64,000 nt of DNA, from assembly GCF_026191635.1 (NCBI RefSeq), contig NZ_JAKRRW010000008.1:62001-126000 (forward strand). The letters run 5' to 3'. The position numbers and the translations under genes are program-made. A model generated the notes under the pieces. That model was not told where the DNA came from and ran no database searches. It worked only from the letters and a program-made list of their open reading frames with translations. Positions 36,970 through 48,007 of the stretch are shown one piece after another (position 1 is the stretch's first letter; each line of letters opens with the position of its first letter). The DNA is from Photobacterium obscurum. GTDB taxonomy: Bacteria; Pseudomonadota; Gammaproteobacteria; Enterobacterales; Vibrionaceae.

Positions 36970-39051
36970 TCAGGCGTTGGAATAGTTTTCCCGCTGTCCC
37001 AGCCAGCGGTCGATGATGGCCTTGGCATTGTCCGGATAGCGGTCTTGAATGTAGCGAGCCAGCTTCTGTACCTGAGGGATCAGGTGCTGGTCGCGAACCA
37101 GGTCGGCGATTTTAAACTCGGCAATACCTGTCTGTTTGGTACCTAGCAGCTCGCCCGGCCCACGGATTTCCAAGTCACGCTGGGCAATGACAAAGCCATC
37201 GCTGCTTTCGCGCAATACCCCCAGACGTTTCTGGGCCGTTTTCGACAGCGGGGCATGGTAGAGCAGGACACAGTGGCTGGCGACACTGCCTCGGCCAACC
37301 CGTCCGCGCAACTGGTGCAGCTGCGCCAGGCCGAGACGCTCGGGGTTTTCAATGATCATCAGGCTGGCATTGGGAACATCTACTCCGACCTCGATCACGG
37401 TGGTGGCCACAAGCAGGTGCAGTTCGCCGTCCTTGAAACGTTTCATTACTTCTTGCTTTTCAGCTGGTTTCATCCGGCCATGCACCAGACCGATATTGAG
37501 CTCAGGTAGCTGGGCCGTCAGTTCATCGGCGGTATCCGAAGCGGCCTGTGCCTCCAGTATCTCGGACTCATCGATCAGGGTGCAGACCCAGTAGGCCTGC
37601 CGCCCCTCGTTGAGGCAGGCACTGCGGATCCGTTCGATAATTTCAGCGCGGCGGGAATCGGGCAGTGCCACGGTCTGGATCGGCGTGCGGCCCGGCGGCA
37701 ATTCATCAATCACCGAGGTTTCGAGATCGGCATACGCTGTCATTGCCAGGGTACGAGGGATAGGGGTGGCAGTCATGATCAGCTGGTGCGGATAGCGCCC
37801 GTCATTGGCCCCTTTCTCGCGCAGTTCCAGACGCTGGTGGACACCAAACCGGTGTTGTTCGTCAATGATAACCAGCGCCAGGTTATTGAATACGACCTGT
37901 TCCTGGAACAGGGCATGGGTGCCGACTACCATTTTGGCCTCGCCACTTTCGATGCGTGCCAGTTCGGTATCCCGTGCTTTGCCCTTAAGCTTGCCGGCCA
38001 GCCAGCCGACCTGAATATCCATCGGGTTGAGCCAGCTGGCAAAGTTGATTGCGTGTTGCTCGGCGAGCAGTTCGGTCGGGGCCATCAGCGCAACCTGATA
38101 GCCATGCTCGATTGCCCGCAATGCAGCCAATGCCGCCACCAGGGTTTTGCCCGAGCCGACATCGCCCTGTACCAGTCGCATCATCGGGTGGGGCTGGGCC
38201 AGATCGGTTTCGATGTCGGCCACCACCCGTTGCTGGGCGCCTGTCGGGCTGAACGGCAGGCTGGCCAGTAGCTGTTGCTTGAGGGTGTTGCGAGCCGCTA
38301 GCGGCCAGGCATCGTGCTGCTGGCTTTTGTTGCGGACTGCCAGCATCGACAGGTTTTGCGCCAGCAACTCTTCGAGGATCAGCCGGTGCTGGGCCGGGTG
38401 TTTGCCTTCTTCCAGCTGGTCGAGCGAGACGTCGGGCGTCGGACGGTGCATCAGGTGCAGCGCCTCGGACAGGGTCATCTGCCGATCGTACAGGCCATCC
38501 GGTAGCAGCTCGCGGACCGCGGCTTTATCAAGCAGACGCAGGGCCTGGTCTGTCAGGTTGCGCAGCGTCAGTTGGCGCAGGCCGTCAGTGGTCGGATAGA
38601 CCGGGGTCAGGGTTTCCTCGACGCTGAGTTCGGTAGGCTCGGAAAACACCTTGTAATCCGGGTGGATGATTTCCAGTCCGAACTTGCCGCGCTTGAGCTC
38701 GCCGTAGGCCTTGATCTGTTTGCCTTCAGCGAAGCTGTTTTTCATCGCGGCATTGAAGTTGAAAAAACGCAGGGTGGCCGAGCCGCTGTTATCACTGATT
38801 TTGACCGTCAGCATCCGGCGCTTGCCAAAGCTGATGTTGCTGCTCAGCACTTCCCCCTGGATGGTCAGGTGCTGGCCGGGCATCACATTGGCGATGGGCC
38901 AGATCCGGGTACGGTCTTCATAGCGGAGAGGAAGGTGAAAGAGCAGGTCCTGAACCGTATGCAGGCCAATTTTTTCCAGCTTTTCAGCCATTTTTGCCCC
39001 CACACCGGACAGCTCGGTAAGGGCTATGGTATCAAGTAGTTGTCCGCTCAT
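36970..39051 (-). CDS. recG: ATP-dependent DNA helicase RecG
   Basis: Remodels stalled replication forks and branch-migrates Holliday junctions and D-loops. 693 residues, the E. coli length. N-terminal wedge domain with an OB fold (LTIQGEVLSSN), then helicase motifs: Walker A VQGDVGSGKT, motif II DEQHRFGV, motif III TATPIPRT, and motif VI QLRGRVGRG. It is the last gene of a minus-strand run gmk-rpoZ-spoT-trmH-recG, the same order as in E. coli. Confidence 0.97.
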   Translation of the reverse strand: MSGQLLDTIALTELSGVGAKMAEKLEKIGLHTVQDLLFHLPLRYEDRTRIWPIANVMPGQHLTIQGEVLSSNISFGKRRMLTVKISDNSGSATLRFFNFNAAMKNSFAEGKQIKAYGELKRGKFGLEIIHPDYKVFSEPTELSVEETLTPVYPTTDGLRQLTLRNLTDQALRLLDKAAVRELLPDGLYDRQMTLSEALHLMHRPTPDVSLDQLEEGKHPAQHRLILEELLAQNLSMLAVRNKSQQHDAWPLAARNTLKQQLLASLPFSPTGAQQRVVADIETDLAQPHPMMRLVQGDVGSGKTLVAALAALRAIEHGYQVALMAPTELLAEQHAINFASWLNPMDIQVGWLAGKLKGKARDTELARIESGEAKMVVGTHALFQEQVVFNNLALVIIDEQHRFGVHQRLELREKGANDGRYPHQLIMTATPIPRTLAMTAYADLETSVIDELPPGRTPIQTVALPDSRRAEIIERIRSACLNEGRQAYWVCTLIDESEILEAQAASDTADELTAQLPELNIGLVHGRMKPAEKQEVMKRFKDGELHLLVATTVIEVGVDVPNASLMIIENPERLGLAQLHQLRGRVGRGSVASHCVLLYHAPLSKTAQKRLGVLRESSDGFVIAQRDLEIRGPGELLGTKQTGIAEFKIADLVRDQHLIPQVQKLARYIQDRYPDNAKAIIDRWLGQRENYSNA

Positions 39052-39068
39052 CGCTCTTCCTGGTTCCG

Positions 39069-39779
39069 CTATTTATTTGGCTTTTTCTTGGGTTCGGTTG
39101 CCTGCATGGTACTCCACCACTGGTCGTCGGCGGCAATTTGCCCCTGTTCGTCCAATGGCGGGTAAGGCAGCCCTTTGCGACGGGCTACTTTCGCCAGTAC
39201 CGGGTGGCCGCGTTCAAACAGGATACGGTGAACCACGTCATCTGGTAGCTGGGTTTTCTCCAGCTCGTACATACCGGCTAGCTGGCGCTGACGCTGGGCT
39301 TCATACAGGATCAGGGCACTGGCGACCGAGACATTCAGAGACTGTACCATACCTACCATCGGAATGATGATGTCCTGATCGGCCAGAGCCAGCGCTTCAG
39401 GGGTGATCCCATTTTTTTCGCCGCCGAGAATGATCGCTGTCGGTTTGGTGTAATCCACTTCACGAAAATCAATGGCGGTGTCCGACAGGTTGGTGGCAAG
39501 TACCTGCATGCCTTGGGCTTTGAGGGCGCCGACGGCATTGACCATTGAGTCATGGGTTTCCAGCTCGACCCAGTTGCGCGCCCCTGCCGAGGTATGGCTG
39601 AGGACCCGCATGCCGTCTTTTGGCCAGACGGCATGAACCTTATGGACGCCGACGGCATCTGCGGTACGGATAATGGCGGAGACGTTGTTTGGCTTATGCA
39701 CTTCTTCCATGCATACCGTCAAATCTGGCTGTCGGGTTGCCAGTACAGACTGAATTCGTTGAAAGCGATCGGGAGTCAT
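39069..39779 (-). CDS. trmH: tRNA (guanosine(18)-2'-O)-methyltransferase TrmH
   Basis: SPOUT-class enzyme methylating the ribose of G18 in the tRNA D-loop. 236 residues. The knot motifs are NNVSAIIRTADAVGV, IILGGEKNGIT and IIIPMVGMVQSLNVSVASALILYE. The C-terminus has a lysine-rich tail. recG begins 17 bases further along the strand, whereas a terminator-like hairpin separates it from spoT. Confidence 0.96.
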   Translation of the reverse strand: MTPDRFQRIQSVLATRQPDLTVCMEEVHKPNNVSAIIRTADAVGVHKVHAVWPKDGMRVLSHTSAGARNWVELETHDSMVNAVGALKAQGMQVLATNLSDTAIDFREVDYTKPTAIILGGEKNGITPEALALADQDIIIPMVGMVQSLNVSVASALILYEAQRQRQLAGMYELEKTQLPDDVVHRILFERGHPVLAKVARRKGLPYPPLDEQGQIAADDQWWSTMQATEPKKKPNK

Positions 39780-39804
39780 AATTGTTGTCGTTCTATCATA
39801 AAGA

Positions 39805-39826
39805 AAACGCCCGAAGACGGGCGTTT
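39805..39826 (-). terminator. Terminator between spoT and trmH
   Basis: Perfect 9-bp stem AAACGCCCG/CGGGCGTTT with a four-base loop; on the minus strand it is followed by TTTTCTTT. It would end or attenuate the spoT transcript before trmH. Confidence 0.8.
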
Positions 39827-39878
39827 AGGTTCATTGCTGAGTCAGAGCGGTTTGTATCACCGGCTCTGGGTCTAGCCA

Positions 39879-41981
39879 TTAGTTCTTCTGGCGCGAGACG
39901 CGCACGACATTCGGCATTACCCGGATACGGCGCATGATATTGGCCAGATGGATACGTCCCTTGGTTGTCAGGCGTACCGTGATGGTGTACAGGCGTCCGT
40001 CCTTCTCTTCGGTCGCCAGCCCCTGGATATTCGATCCGGTTGCGGCGATAGTATTGGTCAGATCGGCCAGTGCACCCTGGTGGTTCTGCATATCGACTTT
40101 CAGGTTGGTCACGAATTCTTGCTCGAAGTCCTCGCTCCACTCGACCGGCATGTATTTGTCCGGCTCCTTCTGATAGCCACGAATATTGGCACATTCCTCA
40201 CGGTGGATCACCAGGCCTTTGCCCGGGCTGACATGAGCCATGATCGGATCGCCATGGATTGGGTGGCAGCAGTTGGCAAAGGTCAGCAAGATACCGTCCG
40301 CGCCCTGAATAGGCAGGCGATGGGTGGTTTCTTTTACTGTTAACTCATCCACATTGCCCAATAGGCGGCGAGCCATTACCACGCTCATCAGTTCACCGAG
40401 GCCAATCGCGGTCAGCAGATCATCAATGGTTTCCAGACGTAAATCGGTCAGCACCTGCTGCAGGTTATCCGGATCGATCTGGTCGATGCTGAGCTCACCC
40501 AGTGCATGGTTGAGCAGGCGGCGGCCAAGGGTGATCGACTCTTCCCGGCGCATGGTCTTCAGTACCTGACGGATTTTGGTCCGTGCGCGTGAGGTCACCA
40601 CATAGTTGAGCCAGGCGGCATTTGGGCGTGCACCCGGTGCGCTGATGATATCAATGGTCTGGCCGTTTTTCAGCGGTTTGCTCAGCGGATAAGGCTGGCG
40701 CTCAACGCGTGCGCCGACACAGGCATTACCGACATCGGTATGGACGGCATAGGCAAAATCGACTGCTGTCGCGCCGACCGGCAGCTCGACAATCCGCCCT
40801 TTCGGGGTGAAGACATAGATCTCATCCGGGAACAGATCCGATTTCACATTTTCGATGAACTCGAACGAGCTCCCCGCACTTTGCTGTAGTTCCAGCAGGC
40901 TTTGCATCCAGCGCTGGGCTTTGACCTGGGCGGTGGTACCGCTGCTTTCGCCGTCTTTGTAGGTCCAGTGAGCCGCAACCCCTTTGTCCGCCATTTGATC
41001 CATATCTTCGGTACGGATCTGCACTTCGACTGGCACGCCGTGCGGGCCAACCAGCGAGGTGTGCAGGGACTGATAGCCGTTGGCTTTCGGGATCGCGATA
41101 TAGTCTTTCATCCGGCTCGGACGGGGCTTGTACAGGTTGTGTACCTGTCCCAGCACGCGGTAACAGGTATCCAGATCCTTGACCAGTACGCGGAAGGCGT
41201 AGATGTCCATGATCGAATGGAAACGCTGCTCTTTGTTCTTCATCTTGTTATAGATGGAGTACAGGTTTTTTTCGCGGCCCAGTACCTTGCCTTCGATCCC
41301 CGCATCGTCGAGACGTCCCTCGATTTCGGCGTGGATCTTGTTAATCATTTCTTTGCGGTTGCCGCGGGCAGAGGCCACCACTTCCTTCAGTACCCGGTAG
41401 CGGTTTGGATAAAGCGCTTCAAAGCCCAGCTCTTCAAGCTCGGTTTTGATGTTGTGGATACCTAGACGGTGGGCTAGCGGAGAGAAAATCTCCAGTGTCT
41501 CGCGGGCAATGCGGCGGCGTTTGTCCGGACGCAGGGCACCTAAGGTGCGCATATTGTGCGTGCGGTCAGCCAGCTTGATCAGAATGACACGAATGTCATG
41601 GGCCATTGCCATGATCATTTTGCGGAAGTTCTCGGCTTGCGCTTCTTTGCGGTCGCGGAACTTCAGCTTATCCAGCTTCGATACCCCGTCGACCAGTTCG
41701 GCAACCGTCGAGCCAAAGCGGCTGGCGAGATCTTCTTTGGTGACCTCGGTATCTTCGATTACGTCGTGGAGGAGGGCTGCCATCAGCGTCTCGTAGTCGA
41801 GGCGCATTTCCGCAAGGATGCGGGCTACGGCAATCGGATGGATAATATATGGTTCGCCGCTAGAGCGGGTCTGCCCTTCGTGGGCATCTCGCGCAACGAG
41901 ATAAGCCTGCCTGAGTGCCTCAATTTGAGACTCAGGCAGGTATTCGATTGCGACTTCTTTCAGGCTATCAAAAAGATACAA
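39879..41981 (-). CDS. spoT: Bifunctional (p)ppGpp synthetase/hydrolase SpoT
   Basis: Controls the alarmone (p)ppGpp, acting mainly as a hydrolase and also as a weak synthetase. 700 residues (E. coli 702). HD hydrolase domain with LLHDVIEDTE (His72-Asp73), synthetase domain with REKNLYSIYNKM and GYQSLHTSLVGPHG, TGS domain (DEIYVFTPKGRIVELP) and C-terminal ACT domain. It begins with TTG, as the E. coli gene does, and has a poor ribosome site 18 bases after rpoZ, so low or coupled translation is likely. Confidence 0.97.
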   Translation of the reverse strand: MYLFDSLKEVAIEYLPESQIEALRQAYLVARDAHEGQTRSSGEPYIIHPIAVARILAEMRLDYETLMAALLHDVIEDTEVTKEDLASRFGSTVAELVDGVSKLDKLKFRDRKEAQAENFRKMIMAMAHDIRVILIKLADRTHNMRTLGALRPDKRRRIARETLEIFSPLAHRLGIHNIKTELEELGFEALYPNRYRVLKEVVASARGNRKEMINKIHAEIEGRLDDAGIEGKVLGREKNLYSIYNKMKNKEQRFHSIMDIYAFRVLVKDLDTCYRVLGQVHNLYKPRPSRMKDYIAIPKANGYQSLHTSLVGPHGVPVEVQIRTEDMDQMADKGVAAHWTYKDGESSGTTAQVKAQRWMQSLLELQQSAGSSFEFIENVKSDLFPDEIYVFTPKGRIVELPVGATAVDFAYAVHTDVGNACVGARVERQPYPLSKPLKNGQTIDIISAPGARPNAAWLNYVVTSRARTKIRQVLKTMRREESITLGRRLLNHALGELSIDQIDPDNLQQVLTDLRLETIDDLLTAIGLGELMSVVMARRLLGNVDELTVKETTHRLPIQGADGILLTFANCCHPIHGDPIMAHVSPGKGLVIHREECANIRGYQKEPDKYMPVEWSEDFEQEFVTNLKVDMQNHQGALADLTNTIAATGSNIQGLATEEKDGRLYTITVRLTTKGRIHLANIMRRIRVMPNVVRVSRQKN

Positions 41982-41999
41982 TTCGCCCGGTTCCCTGAA

Positions 42000-42275
42000 T
42001 TAACGGTGGTCGCCTGCAATAGCGCTAACAGCTGCTAGCTCTGCTGCTTCTTGCTCTTGAAGTTCCTGACGCTCGCGAGCATCCAGGATATCTTTAGTGA
42101 TTAGGCCTTCTTCGATTTCACGAAGCGCGATCACTGTATACTTATCGTTTTCTTCCGGAACCAGTGGATCCTTACCGCCAGTTTGCATCTGACGAGCGCG
42201 GCGTGAAGCAATTTGGATCAGATCGAAACGGTTGCCAATTTTATCAACAGCGTCTTGAACGGTTACGCGTGCCAT
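42000..42275 (-). CDS. rpoZ: RNA polymerase omega subunit RpoZ
   Basis: Small subunit that helps fold beta-prime and forms part of a ppGpp site on RNA polymerase. 91 residues, the E. coli length, starting [19 protein letters not shown] with the conserved [10 protein letters not shown]. It sits between gmk (50 bases) and spoT (18 bases), joining ppGpp target and ppGpp enzyme in one operon. Confidence 0.97.
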   Translation of the reverse strand: MARVTVQDAVDKIGNRFDLIQIASRRARQMQTGGKDPLVPEENDKYTVIALREIEEGLITKDILDARERQELQEQEAAELAAVSAIAGDHR

Positions 42276-42325
42276 GGAGGACTCCAGTGGTTATATATAA
42301 AAGAAGGAAAATTGTACAAAAATAC

Positions 42326-42955
<630 letters not shown>

Positions 42956-42976
42956 CTATTTCACTCAGTGATAGAA

Positions 42977-43005
42977 GGGCGCGCAGATTATCATGATCTG
43001 CGCCC
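42977..43005. repeat. Inverted repeat upstream of gmk
   Basis: GGGC-(GC)-GCAGAT (42977-42988) pairs with ATCTGCGCCC (42996-43005) around a seven-base loop, with a two-base bulge. On the minus strand it would lie in the gmk leader or promoter; on the plus strand it precedes the orphan terminator. Confidence 0.55.
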
Positions 43006-43019
43006 AATTGAAATCAGAA

Positions 43020-43047
43020 AGTCAAGGTTGGGCCTTGGCTTTTTTTA
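43020..43047 (+). terminator. Orphan plus-strand terminator in a divergent intergenic region
   Basis: AGTCAAGG (43020-43027) pairs with CCTTGGCT (43033-43040) with one G-U pair, followed by seven more T residues. No plus-strand gene lies upstream, since gmk runs the other way. It may end a small RNA or antisense transcript. Confidence 0.55.
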
Positions 43048-43234
43048 TGAGCCAGCCATAAGCATGGCACAAAAAACAAGGGAGGGGACTTCAGGCTATC
43101 ATTCTGTAATCTTATGATTTGTCGGTGCTAATCGCTGTTATTGATATACCTCATGTCATATCAATCTGGTTGAGTATTATACTGGTTGCGCAAAAGGTAA
43201 TAACAATAATTCCCAATCATAGAGTAATAGAACC

Positions 43235-45205
43235 ATGTTAATACGTCATAAGTTACTGGCAGGAGGGGCCTCCTTGCTGGCGGCCGCCTTGTTGGTTTTG
43301 TTTGTGGTGATCCAGTATTTTGCGACACCGATTATTCGCCAGCAGTCCATTGCAAACGCTGAGCATCAAGCCCAGATCACGGGCGAAACAATCGCCCGGG
43401 AGCTGGCTAAAACCGAAACCCTGACCAAAAACCTTGCGGCACTGGCCGAGATACTGCCGCTTGAACCTGCAGATTTTAGCTCCCAGATCGGGCAGTTAAT
43501 CCGTAATGCCGATGGTATTGCCGGCGGCGGTATTTGGCCTGAACCTCACCAACTGATCCCCGGTCAGCAGCGGGCGTCTCTATTTTGGGCCAAAAACACC
43601 CAGGGCCAATTCTCGCAGCTTGATGATTACAATCAGCCAACTGGCAGTGGTTACCACCAGGAGAGCTGGTATCGGGCAGCTAAGACAACACCGCTAAACC
43701 AGTGCGCTTGGTCGGCGGTTTATGCCGATCCGGTGTCGAATATTCCAATGGTAACCTGTTCGGTGCCGATTCAGCGCCAGGGACAGTTCTGGGGGGTGGC
43801 GACTATCGATCTCGAACTGTCCGGCCTTGATGATTTGTTGCTGCAGGAAAACCGCGCCAGCCAGGCATTTAACTTTATCGTTGATCAGACCCAGCAAATG
43901 GTTTCGCTGCCTGCCCTTCGTCAGCAGAATTTATCCATGCAGACACTGCAAGTGATCGGCAGGCAGGACCGTACCCTAAAGCCGCTGACTGATGCGTTGC
44001 TGGGGCAGTCCAGCGTGCCGGTCGAATTGGAGCAGGGGGTATTGACTGATGACGAAGCGATTTTGATCACCTATACCCTGCCTGAACAGGGGTGGCGTAC
44101 CGGGATCTTGTTGCCTTCTTCAGTAGCGCTCAAGGCGGTGTCGACGCTGACCTCGGCGTTGTATTTTTCACTTATCTCTCTGATTGTTTTGTTTGTCGGG
44201 GTGCTGCTGTTTTCTGGTCACCGTTTGTTGCATCAAATTCAGTCGACAACCCGACAGGTCCGTAATTTAAGTCAGGGTGATATTGCGACCAAGCTGGCCG
44301 TGACCGGAGATGACGAAATGGCGCAGCTTTGCGTGGCCGTCAATGACTATGGTGATCACCTGGTCGATATCTTGCTCCGGATCCAAAACGAAGCCGAGAA
44401 AGTGAAGAACAATGCTGAGTCTATCCATAAGCTCAGCCACGCAGCCACCGAGCGGGCGGGATTGCTGATGGACGAAAACCATACTCTGGCGACGGCGATC
44501 AACGAAATGGCGGCGACGGCTACCGATGTATCGCAGAATGTTACTTCGGTGGCGCACACGACCGAGCAGTCTGCCGAGTTGGTTGACGACGGCTTCCAGT
44601 TGATAGCCAGCAATGCCGACGCGATCAGCCAATTGGCGGAAGCTTTGAATAATGCCTCGGGTGTGATTGAACGGCTGTCGCAAGACTCGCAGCAGGTCGG
44701 TTCGGTGCTGGATGTGATAATGAATATCTCGGAGCAAACCAATTTGCTGGCGCTGAATGCAGCCATTGAGGCGGCTCGTGCCGGCGAGTCGGGGCGGGGA
44801 TTTGCGGTGGTTGCAGATGAAGTGCGCACCCTGGCTAGCCGGACCCAGCAGTCAGCGACGGAGATCGAGGCGATGATCAGCCAGCTACAGGCCGCGGCTG
44901 GCCAGGGCGTGAATGTTATTGACGGTTGTCGTCAGCTCTCAGAGCAGGTGACCGAGCGCTCGGAAGTGACCCGGACACGGTTTGGCGATATTGTCACGGC
45001 CTTTAATGATATTCGCGATCGGGCGACAAGTATTGCGGCTGCGGCGGAAGAGCAGGCCAAGGTCACCGACAATATCGATGAGTTGGCGGAGCGGATCCGA
45101 CATATTTCAGACCAAAATGCCGAGGATGCAGAGGCATTTAATACAGTAAGTGAGGAATCAACGGCTCAGGCACAGCGGTTGTATGCGATTAGCCAGCAGG
45201 GATAA
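43235..45205 (+). CDS. Methyl-accepting chemotaxis protein with periplasmic Cache-type sensor
   Basis: Chemoreceptor linking an external ligand to the CheA kinase. 656 residues: first membrane helix (about 8-30), periplasmic domain of roughly 270 residues with features of a double Cache fold ([42 protein letters not shown]), second helix (about 305-328), HAMP, and the cytoplasmic coiled coil with the tip [32 protein letters not shown] split here by description at residues near 500-530. No C-terminal NWETF-type pentapeptide for CheR is seen. The ligand is unknown. It stands alone, divergent from gmk. Confidence 0.93.
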   Translation: MLIRHKLLAGGASLLAAALLVLFVVIQYFATPIIRQQSIANAEHQAQITGETIARELAKTETLTKNLAALAEILPLEPADFSSQIGQLIRNADGIAGGGIWPEPHQLIPGQQRASLFWAKNTQGQFSQLDDYNQPTGSGYHQESWYRAAKTTPLNQCAWSAVYADPVSNIPMVTCSVPIQRQGQFWGVATIDLELSGLDDLLLQENRASQAFNFIVDQTQQMVSLPALRQQNLSMQTLQVIGRQDRTLKPLTDALLGQSSVPVELEQGVLTDDEAILITYTLPEQGWRTGILLPSSVALKAVSTLTSALYFSLISLIVLFVGVLLFSGHRLLHQIQSTTRQVRNLSQGDIATKLAVTGDDEMAQLCVAVNDYGDHLVDILLRIQNEAEKVKNNAESIHKLSHAATERAGLLMDENHTLATAINEMAATATDVSQNVTSVAHTTEQSAELVDDGFQLIASNADAISQLAEALNNASGVIERLSQDSQQVGSVLDVIMNISEQTNLLALNAAIEAARAGESGRGFAVVADEVRTLASRTQQSATEIEAMISQLQAAAGQGVNVIDGCRQLSEQVTERSEVTRTRFGDIVTAFNDIRDRATSIAAAAEEQAKVTDNIDELAERIRHISDQNAEDAEAFNTVSEESTAQAQRLYAISQQG

Positions 45206-45228
45206 GGAAATGAGTCGGTAGGCTTAAA

Positions 45229-45260
45229 AAAAAATGAAGCCTCGTAAGAGGCTTCATTTT
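45229..45260. terminator. Bidirectional terminator between the chemoreceptor and yicC
   Basis: Perfect 14-bp inverted repeat AAAAATGAAGCCTC (45229-45242) and GAGGCTTCATTTTT (45247-45260) around GTAA, with T-runs on both strands. Confidence 0.93.
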
Positions 45261-45276
45261 TCGGATTCAATGCGGT

Positions 45277-46140
45277 TTATTCGATATTCTGGATCTGCTC
45301 GCGCATCTGCTCAATCAATACCTTCAGTTCTACCGCCGAGGCCGTGATATCGGTACTGATAGATTTTGAGGCCAGGGTGTTCGATTCGCGGTTGAACTCC
45401 TGCATCATGAAATCAAGGCGACGGCCGCAGGCGCCCCCCTTCTTCATAATTTTCTGGGTTTCCTTGACGTGGGAGTCTAGGCGGTCCAGCTCTTCTGCCA
45501 CATCGCTCTTCTGTGCCATCAGGATCAATTCCTGCTCGATACGGTTGGCATCCAGCTCCACTTTTGCTTCTTCAAAGCGGGTTGTCAGGCGTTCGCGCTG
45601 CCAGTTGATGATTTCCGGCATTTGCTGGCGCACCTTGGCAGCTTCAACCGCAATGGCTTCCAGGCGCTGGTCAATCAGGGCCTTCATGTTCTCGCCTTCG
45701 CTTGCACGCGCAGCGATGAAGTCGTTGATCGCCTCGTCAAAACCGTCCAGCAGATCTTTGTTGATGGCATCCAGGTCTTGCTCGGGTGCTTCCATTACGC
45801 CAGGCCAGTTTAGTACCTGAAACGGACCGATGCTGCCTTCGCCAGAGGTCTCTTTTACCCACTTGGCTGCTTTGATAACTTGCTTGGCCAACTCTTCATT
45901 GATGGTCAGCTCATTGCTTGTGGCTGTGCTGGCCTCAAAGCGCAGGTTACATTCCACTTTGCCGCGTGCCAGACGTTTGCGGAAACGCTCGCGCAGTACC
46001 GGCTCCAGGCCGCGGAATTGTTCTGGCATACGCAGGTACGTTTCCAGATAACGCTGATTGACTGAACGGATTTCCCAAACGGCAGTGCCCCAGTCGCCTT
46101 TTACTTCACGACGGGCATAGGCGGTCATGCTATGGATCAT
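45277..46140 (-). CDS. yicC: YicC-family endoribonuclease
   Basis: 287 residues, the usual YicC length. It starts MIHSMTAYARREVKGDWGTA with the conserved EIRSVNQRYLE, and the C-terminal DUF1732 part includes SDVAEELDRLDSHVKE and CGRRLDFMMQEFNREANT-like FMMQEFNRESNTLASKS. E. coli YicC has been described as a ribonuclease affecting small RNA stability. It is divergent from rph with 257 bases between, the same arrangement as in E. coli. Confidence 0.95.
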   Translation of the reverse strand: MIHSMTAYARREVKGDWGTAVWEIRSVNQRYLETYLRMPEQFRGLEPVLRERFRKRLARGKVECNLRFEASTATSNELTINEELAKQVIKAAKWVKETSGEGSIGPFQVLNWPGVMEAPEQDLDAINKDLLDGFDEAINDFIAARASEGENMKALIDQRLEAIAVEAAKVRQQMPEIINWQRERLTTRFEEAKVELDANRIEQELILMAQKSDVAEELDRLDSHVKETQKIMKKGGACGRRLDFMMQEFNRESNTLASKSISTDITASAVELKVLIEQMREQIQNIE

Positions 46141-46354
46141 TGGCTGATGGCCCTTTTTATATGATGGAATGTAACTACTTATTAGGCTTACGGGTATTAC
46201 CGGAAGCGTAATAGAAAGAATAGGTGCGTAGTTACCAGAGAGTGCTGATTATACTCACCATTAATGACAAAAGAAACGAACGGCAGCACGGCGCCTTTTT
46301 CGTTATCGCGTCGGGGGGGAATGGGATTAACGTGCACTGTGTCAGATAACTGGC

Positions 46355-46360
46355 TATAAT
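46355..46360 (+). promoter_or_regulatory. Candidate -10 element for rph-pyrE
   Basis: An exact TATAAT 38 bases before the rph start; the region 17 bases upstream has no good -35 hexamer. Confidence 0.35.
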
Positions 46361-46397
46361 CGCCGGTTAATATAGCCCAGCCAAAGGTAAAGTCCCG

Positions 46398-47114
46398 ATG
46401 CGCCCAAGCGGAAGAAGCACCAGTCAAGTACGTCCAATTACGATCACTCGTAATTTCACAGCACATGCTGAAGGTTCAGTATTAGTCGAGTTCGGCGATA
46501 CCAAAGTCATTTGTACAGCAAGTGTGGAAGAGAATGTACCTCGCTGGCTAAAAGGCAAAGGGCAGGGTTGGGTAACAGCGGAATACGGGATGTTGCCGCG
46601 TGCAACGCATTCACGTAACCGTCGTGAAGCGGCGAGTGGTAAGCAAGGTGGCCGTACGATGGAAATCCAGCGCCTGATCGCACGTAGTCTTCGCGCTGCG
46701 GTTGACTTGGAAGCGTTGGGCGAGCAGATGATCACTGTTGACTGTGATGTTATCCAGGCTGATGGCGGTACTCGTACCGCTTCTATTACCGGTGCGATGG
46801 TCGCTTTGGTTGATGCCATCAATTATATGATTGAAAAAGGCCTGCTGAAGAAGAGCCCGCTGAAGGGGATGGTTGCTGCTGTCTCGGTGGGGATCTATAA
46901 AGGTGAAGCTATCTGCGATCTTGAGTATCTGGAAGATGCGGCTGCCGAAACCGATATGAACGTGGTGATGACCGAAGAAGGCAAGATGATCGAAATCCAG
47001 GGCACCGCCGAGGGCGAGGCCTTTAGCCACGAAGAATTACTGGCAATGCTGGCTCTGGCCAAGGGCGGCATTGATGACATTATCGGCGTTCAGAAGCGAG
47101 CGTTGGAAAGTTAA
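46398..47114 (+). CDS. rph: Ribonuclease PH
   Basis: Phosphorolytic 3'-5' exoribonuclease trimming tRNA and other RNA 3' ends. 238 residues, starting [14 protein letters not shown]; the phosphate-binding and active-site segments [19 protein letters not shown] and [18 protein letters not shown] are intact, and the C-terminus is complete, unlike the truncated rph of E. coli K-12. Its stop lies six bases before the attenuator stem ahead of pyrE, so translation of rph can influence pyrE expression. Confidence 0.97.
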   Translation: MRPSGRSTSQVRPITITRNFTAHAEGSVLVEFGDTKVICTASVEENVPRWLKGKGQGWVTAEYGMLPRATHSRNRREAASGKQGGRTMEIQRLIARSLRAAVDLEALGEQMITVDCDVIQADGGTRTASITGAMVALVDAINYMIEKGLLKKSPLKGMVAAVSVGIYKGEAICDLEYLEDAAAETDMNVVMTEEGKMIEIQGTAEGEAFSHEELLAMLALAKGGIDDIIGVQKRALES

Positions 47115-47120
47115 TTATTG

Positions 47121-47147
47121 AGCGACTCTATTGAGTCGCTTTTTTTT
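47121..47147 (+). terminator. rph terminator, probable pyrE attenuator
   Basis: Perfect 8-bp stem AGCGACTC (47121-47128) and GAGTCGCT (47133-47140) around TATT, followed by seven T residues. The stem begins six bases after the rph stop, so a ribosome finishing rph would cover it. In E. coli this spacing underlies UTP-sensitive attenuation of pyrE; the same is inferred here. Confidence 0.8.
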
Positions 47148-47229
47148 GTCTAAATTTTGGTGAGGCAGTGAATCAGCATAATTTAGGACATGTGTAACAG
47201 CACTAATATCGATAAATAAAGGAGAAACC

Positions 47230-47871
47230 ATGAAAGCATATCAGCGTCAGTTCATCGAATTCGCCCTGGAAAAAGGTGTTCTAAAGTTTGGTGAGTTTAC
47301 TCTGAAATCTGGCCGTAAGAGCCCGTACTTTTTCAATGCGGGTTTGTTTAATACAGGTCGTGATTTAGCACGCCTTGGCCGTTTTTACGCTGAAGCTTTG
47401 GTGGATGCAGGCATCGAGTATGATGTGCTGTTTGGTCCGGCTTACAAGGGGATCCCGATTGCCACTACGACCGCAGTGGCATTGGCTGATCATCATGATG
47501 TTGATACTCCTTACTGTTTTAACCGCAAAGAAGCCAAAGCTCACGGTGAAGGCGGCAACCTGGTTGGTAGTGCACTGGAAGGGCGTATCATGCTGGTGGA
47601 CGATGTGATCACTGCGGGCACAGCTATTCGTGAGTCAATGGAAATCATCAAGGCCAACGGTGCCGATCTGGCCGGGGTACTGGTTGCGATTGACCGCCAG
47701 GAAAAAGGCAAGGGCGAGCTGTCGGCGATCCAGGAAGTAGAACGTGACTTCGGTTGTGCGGTCATTTCTATTGTGTCGCTGGGAGATGTGGTGACTTATC
47801 TCTCTGAACAAGAAGGCATGGACACACACCTTGAAGCCGTTAAAGCCTACCGCGCGGAGTATGGGGTCTAG
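47230..47871 (+). CDS. pyrE: Orotate phosphoribosyltransferase PyrE
   Basis: Converts orotate and PRPP to orotidine 5'-phosphate in pyrimidine synthesis. 213 residues, the E. coli length. The flexible loop [13 protein letters not shown] and the PRPP-binding motif [12 protein letters not shown] are present. AAAGGAG lies seven bases before the ATG. It follows the attenuator hairpin after rph. The stop TAG is inside a CTAGG sequence, and another CTAG lies at 47898-47901. Confidence 0.97.
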   Translation: MKAYQRQFIEFALEKGVLKFGEFTLKSGRKSPYFFNAGLFNTGRDLARLGRFYAEALVDAGIEYDVLFGPAYKGIPIATTTAVALADHHDVDTPYCFNRKEAKAHGEGGNLVGSALEGRIMLVDDVITAGTAIRESMEIIKANGADLAGVLVAIDRQEKGKGELSAIQEVERDFGCAVISIVSLGDVVTYLSEQEGMDTHLEAVKAYRAEYGV

Positions 47872-47952
47872 GAATATAAGGTACGAGAACCTGGATCCTA
47901 GCTCCTGGAAAGAGCAAGCGCGGTAGGACATTGAACCTTGCTGGTTCTATAC

Positions 47953-47986
47953 AAAAAAGCGAGAGGTTTGTACCTCTCGCTTTTTT
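47953..47986. terminator. Bidirectional terminator between pyrE and slmA
   Basis: Perfect 15-bp inverted repeat AAAAAAGCGAGAGGT (47953-47967) and ACCTCTCGCTTTTTT (47972-47986) around a four-base loop. Confidence 0.94.
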
Positions 47987-48007
47987 ATTTCAAATCTCGC
48001 CCAGCTC

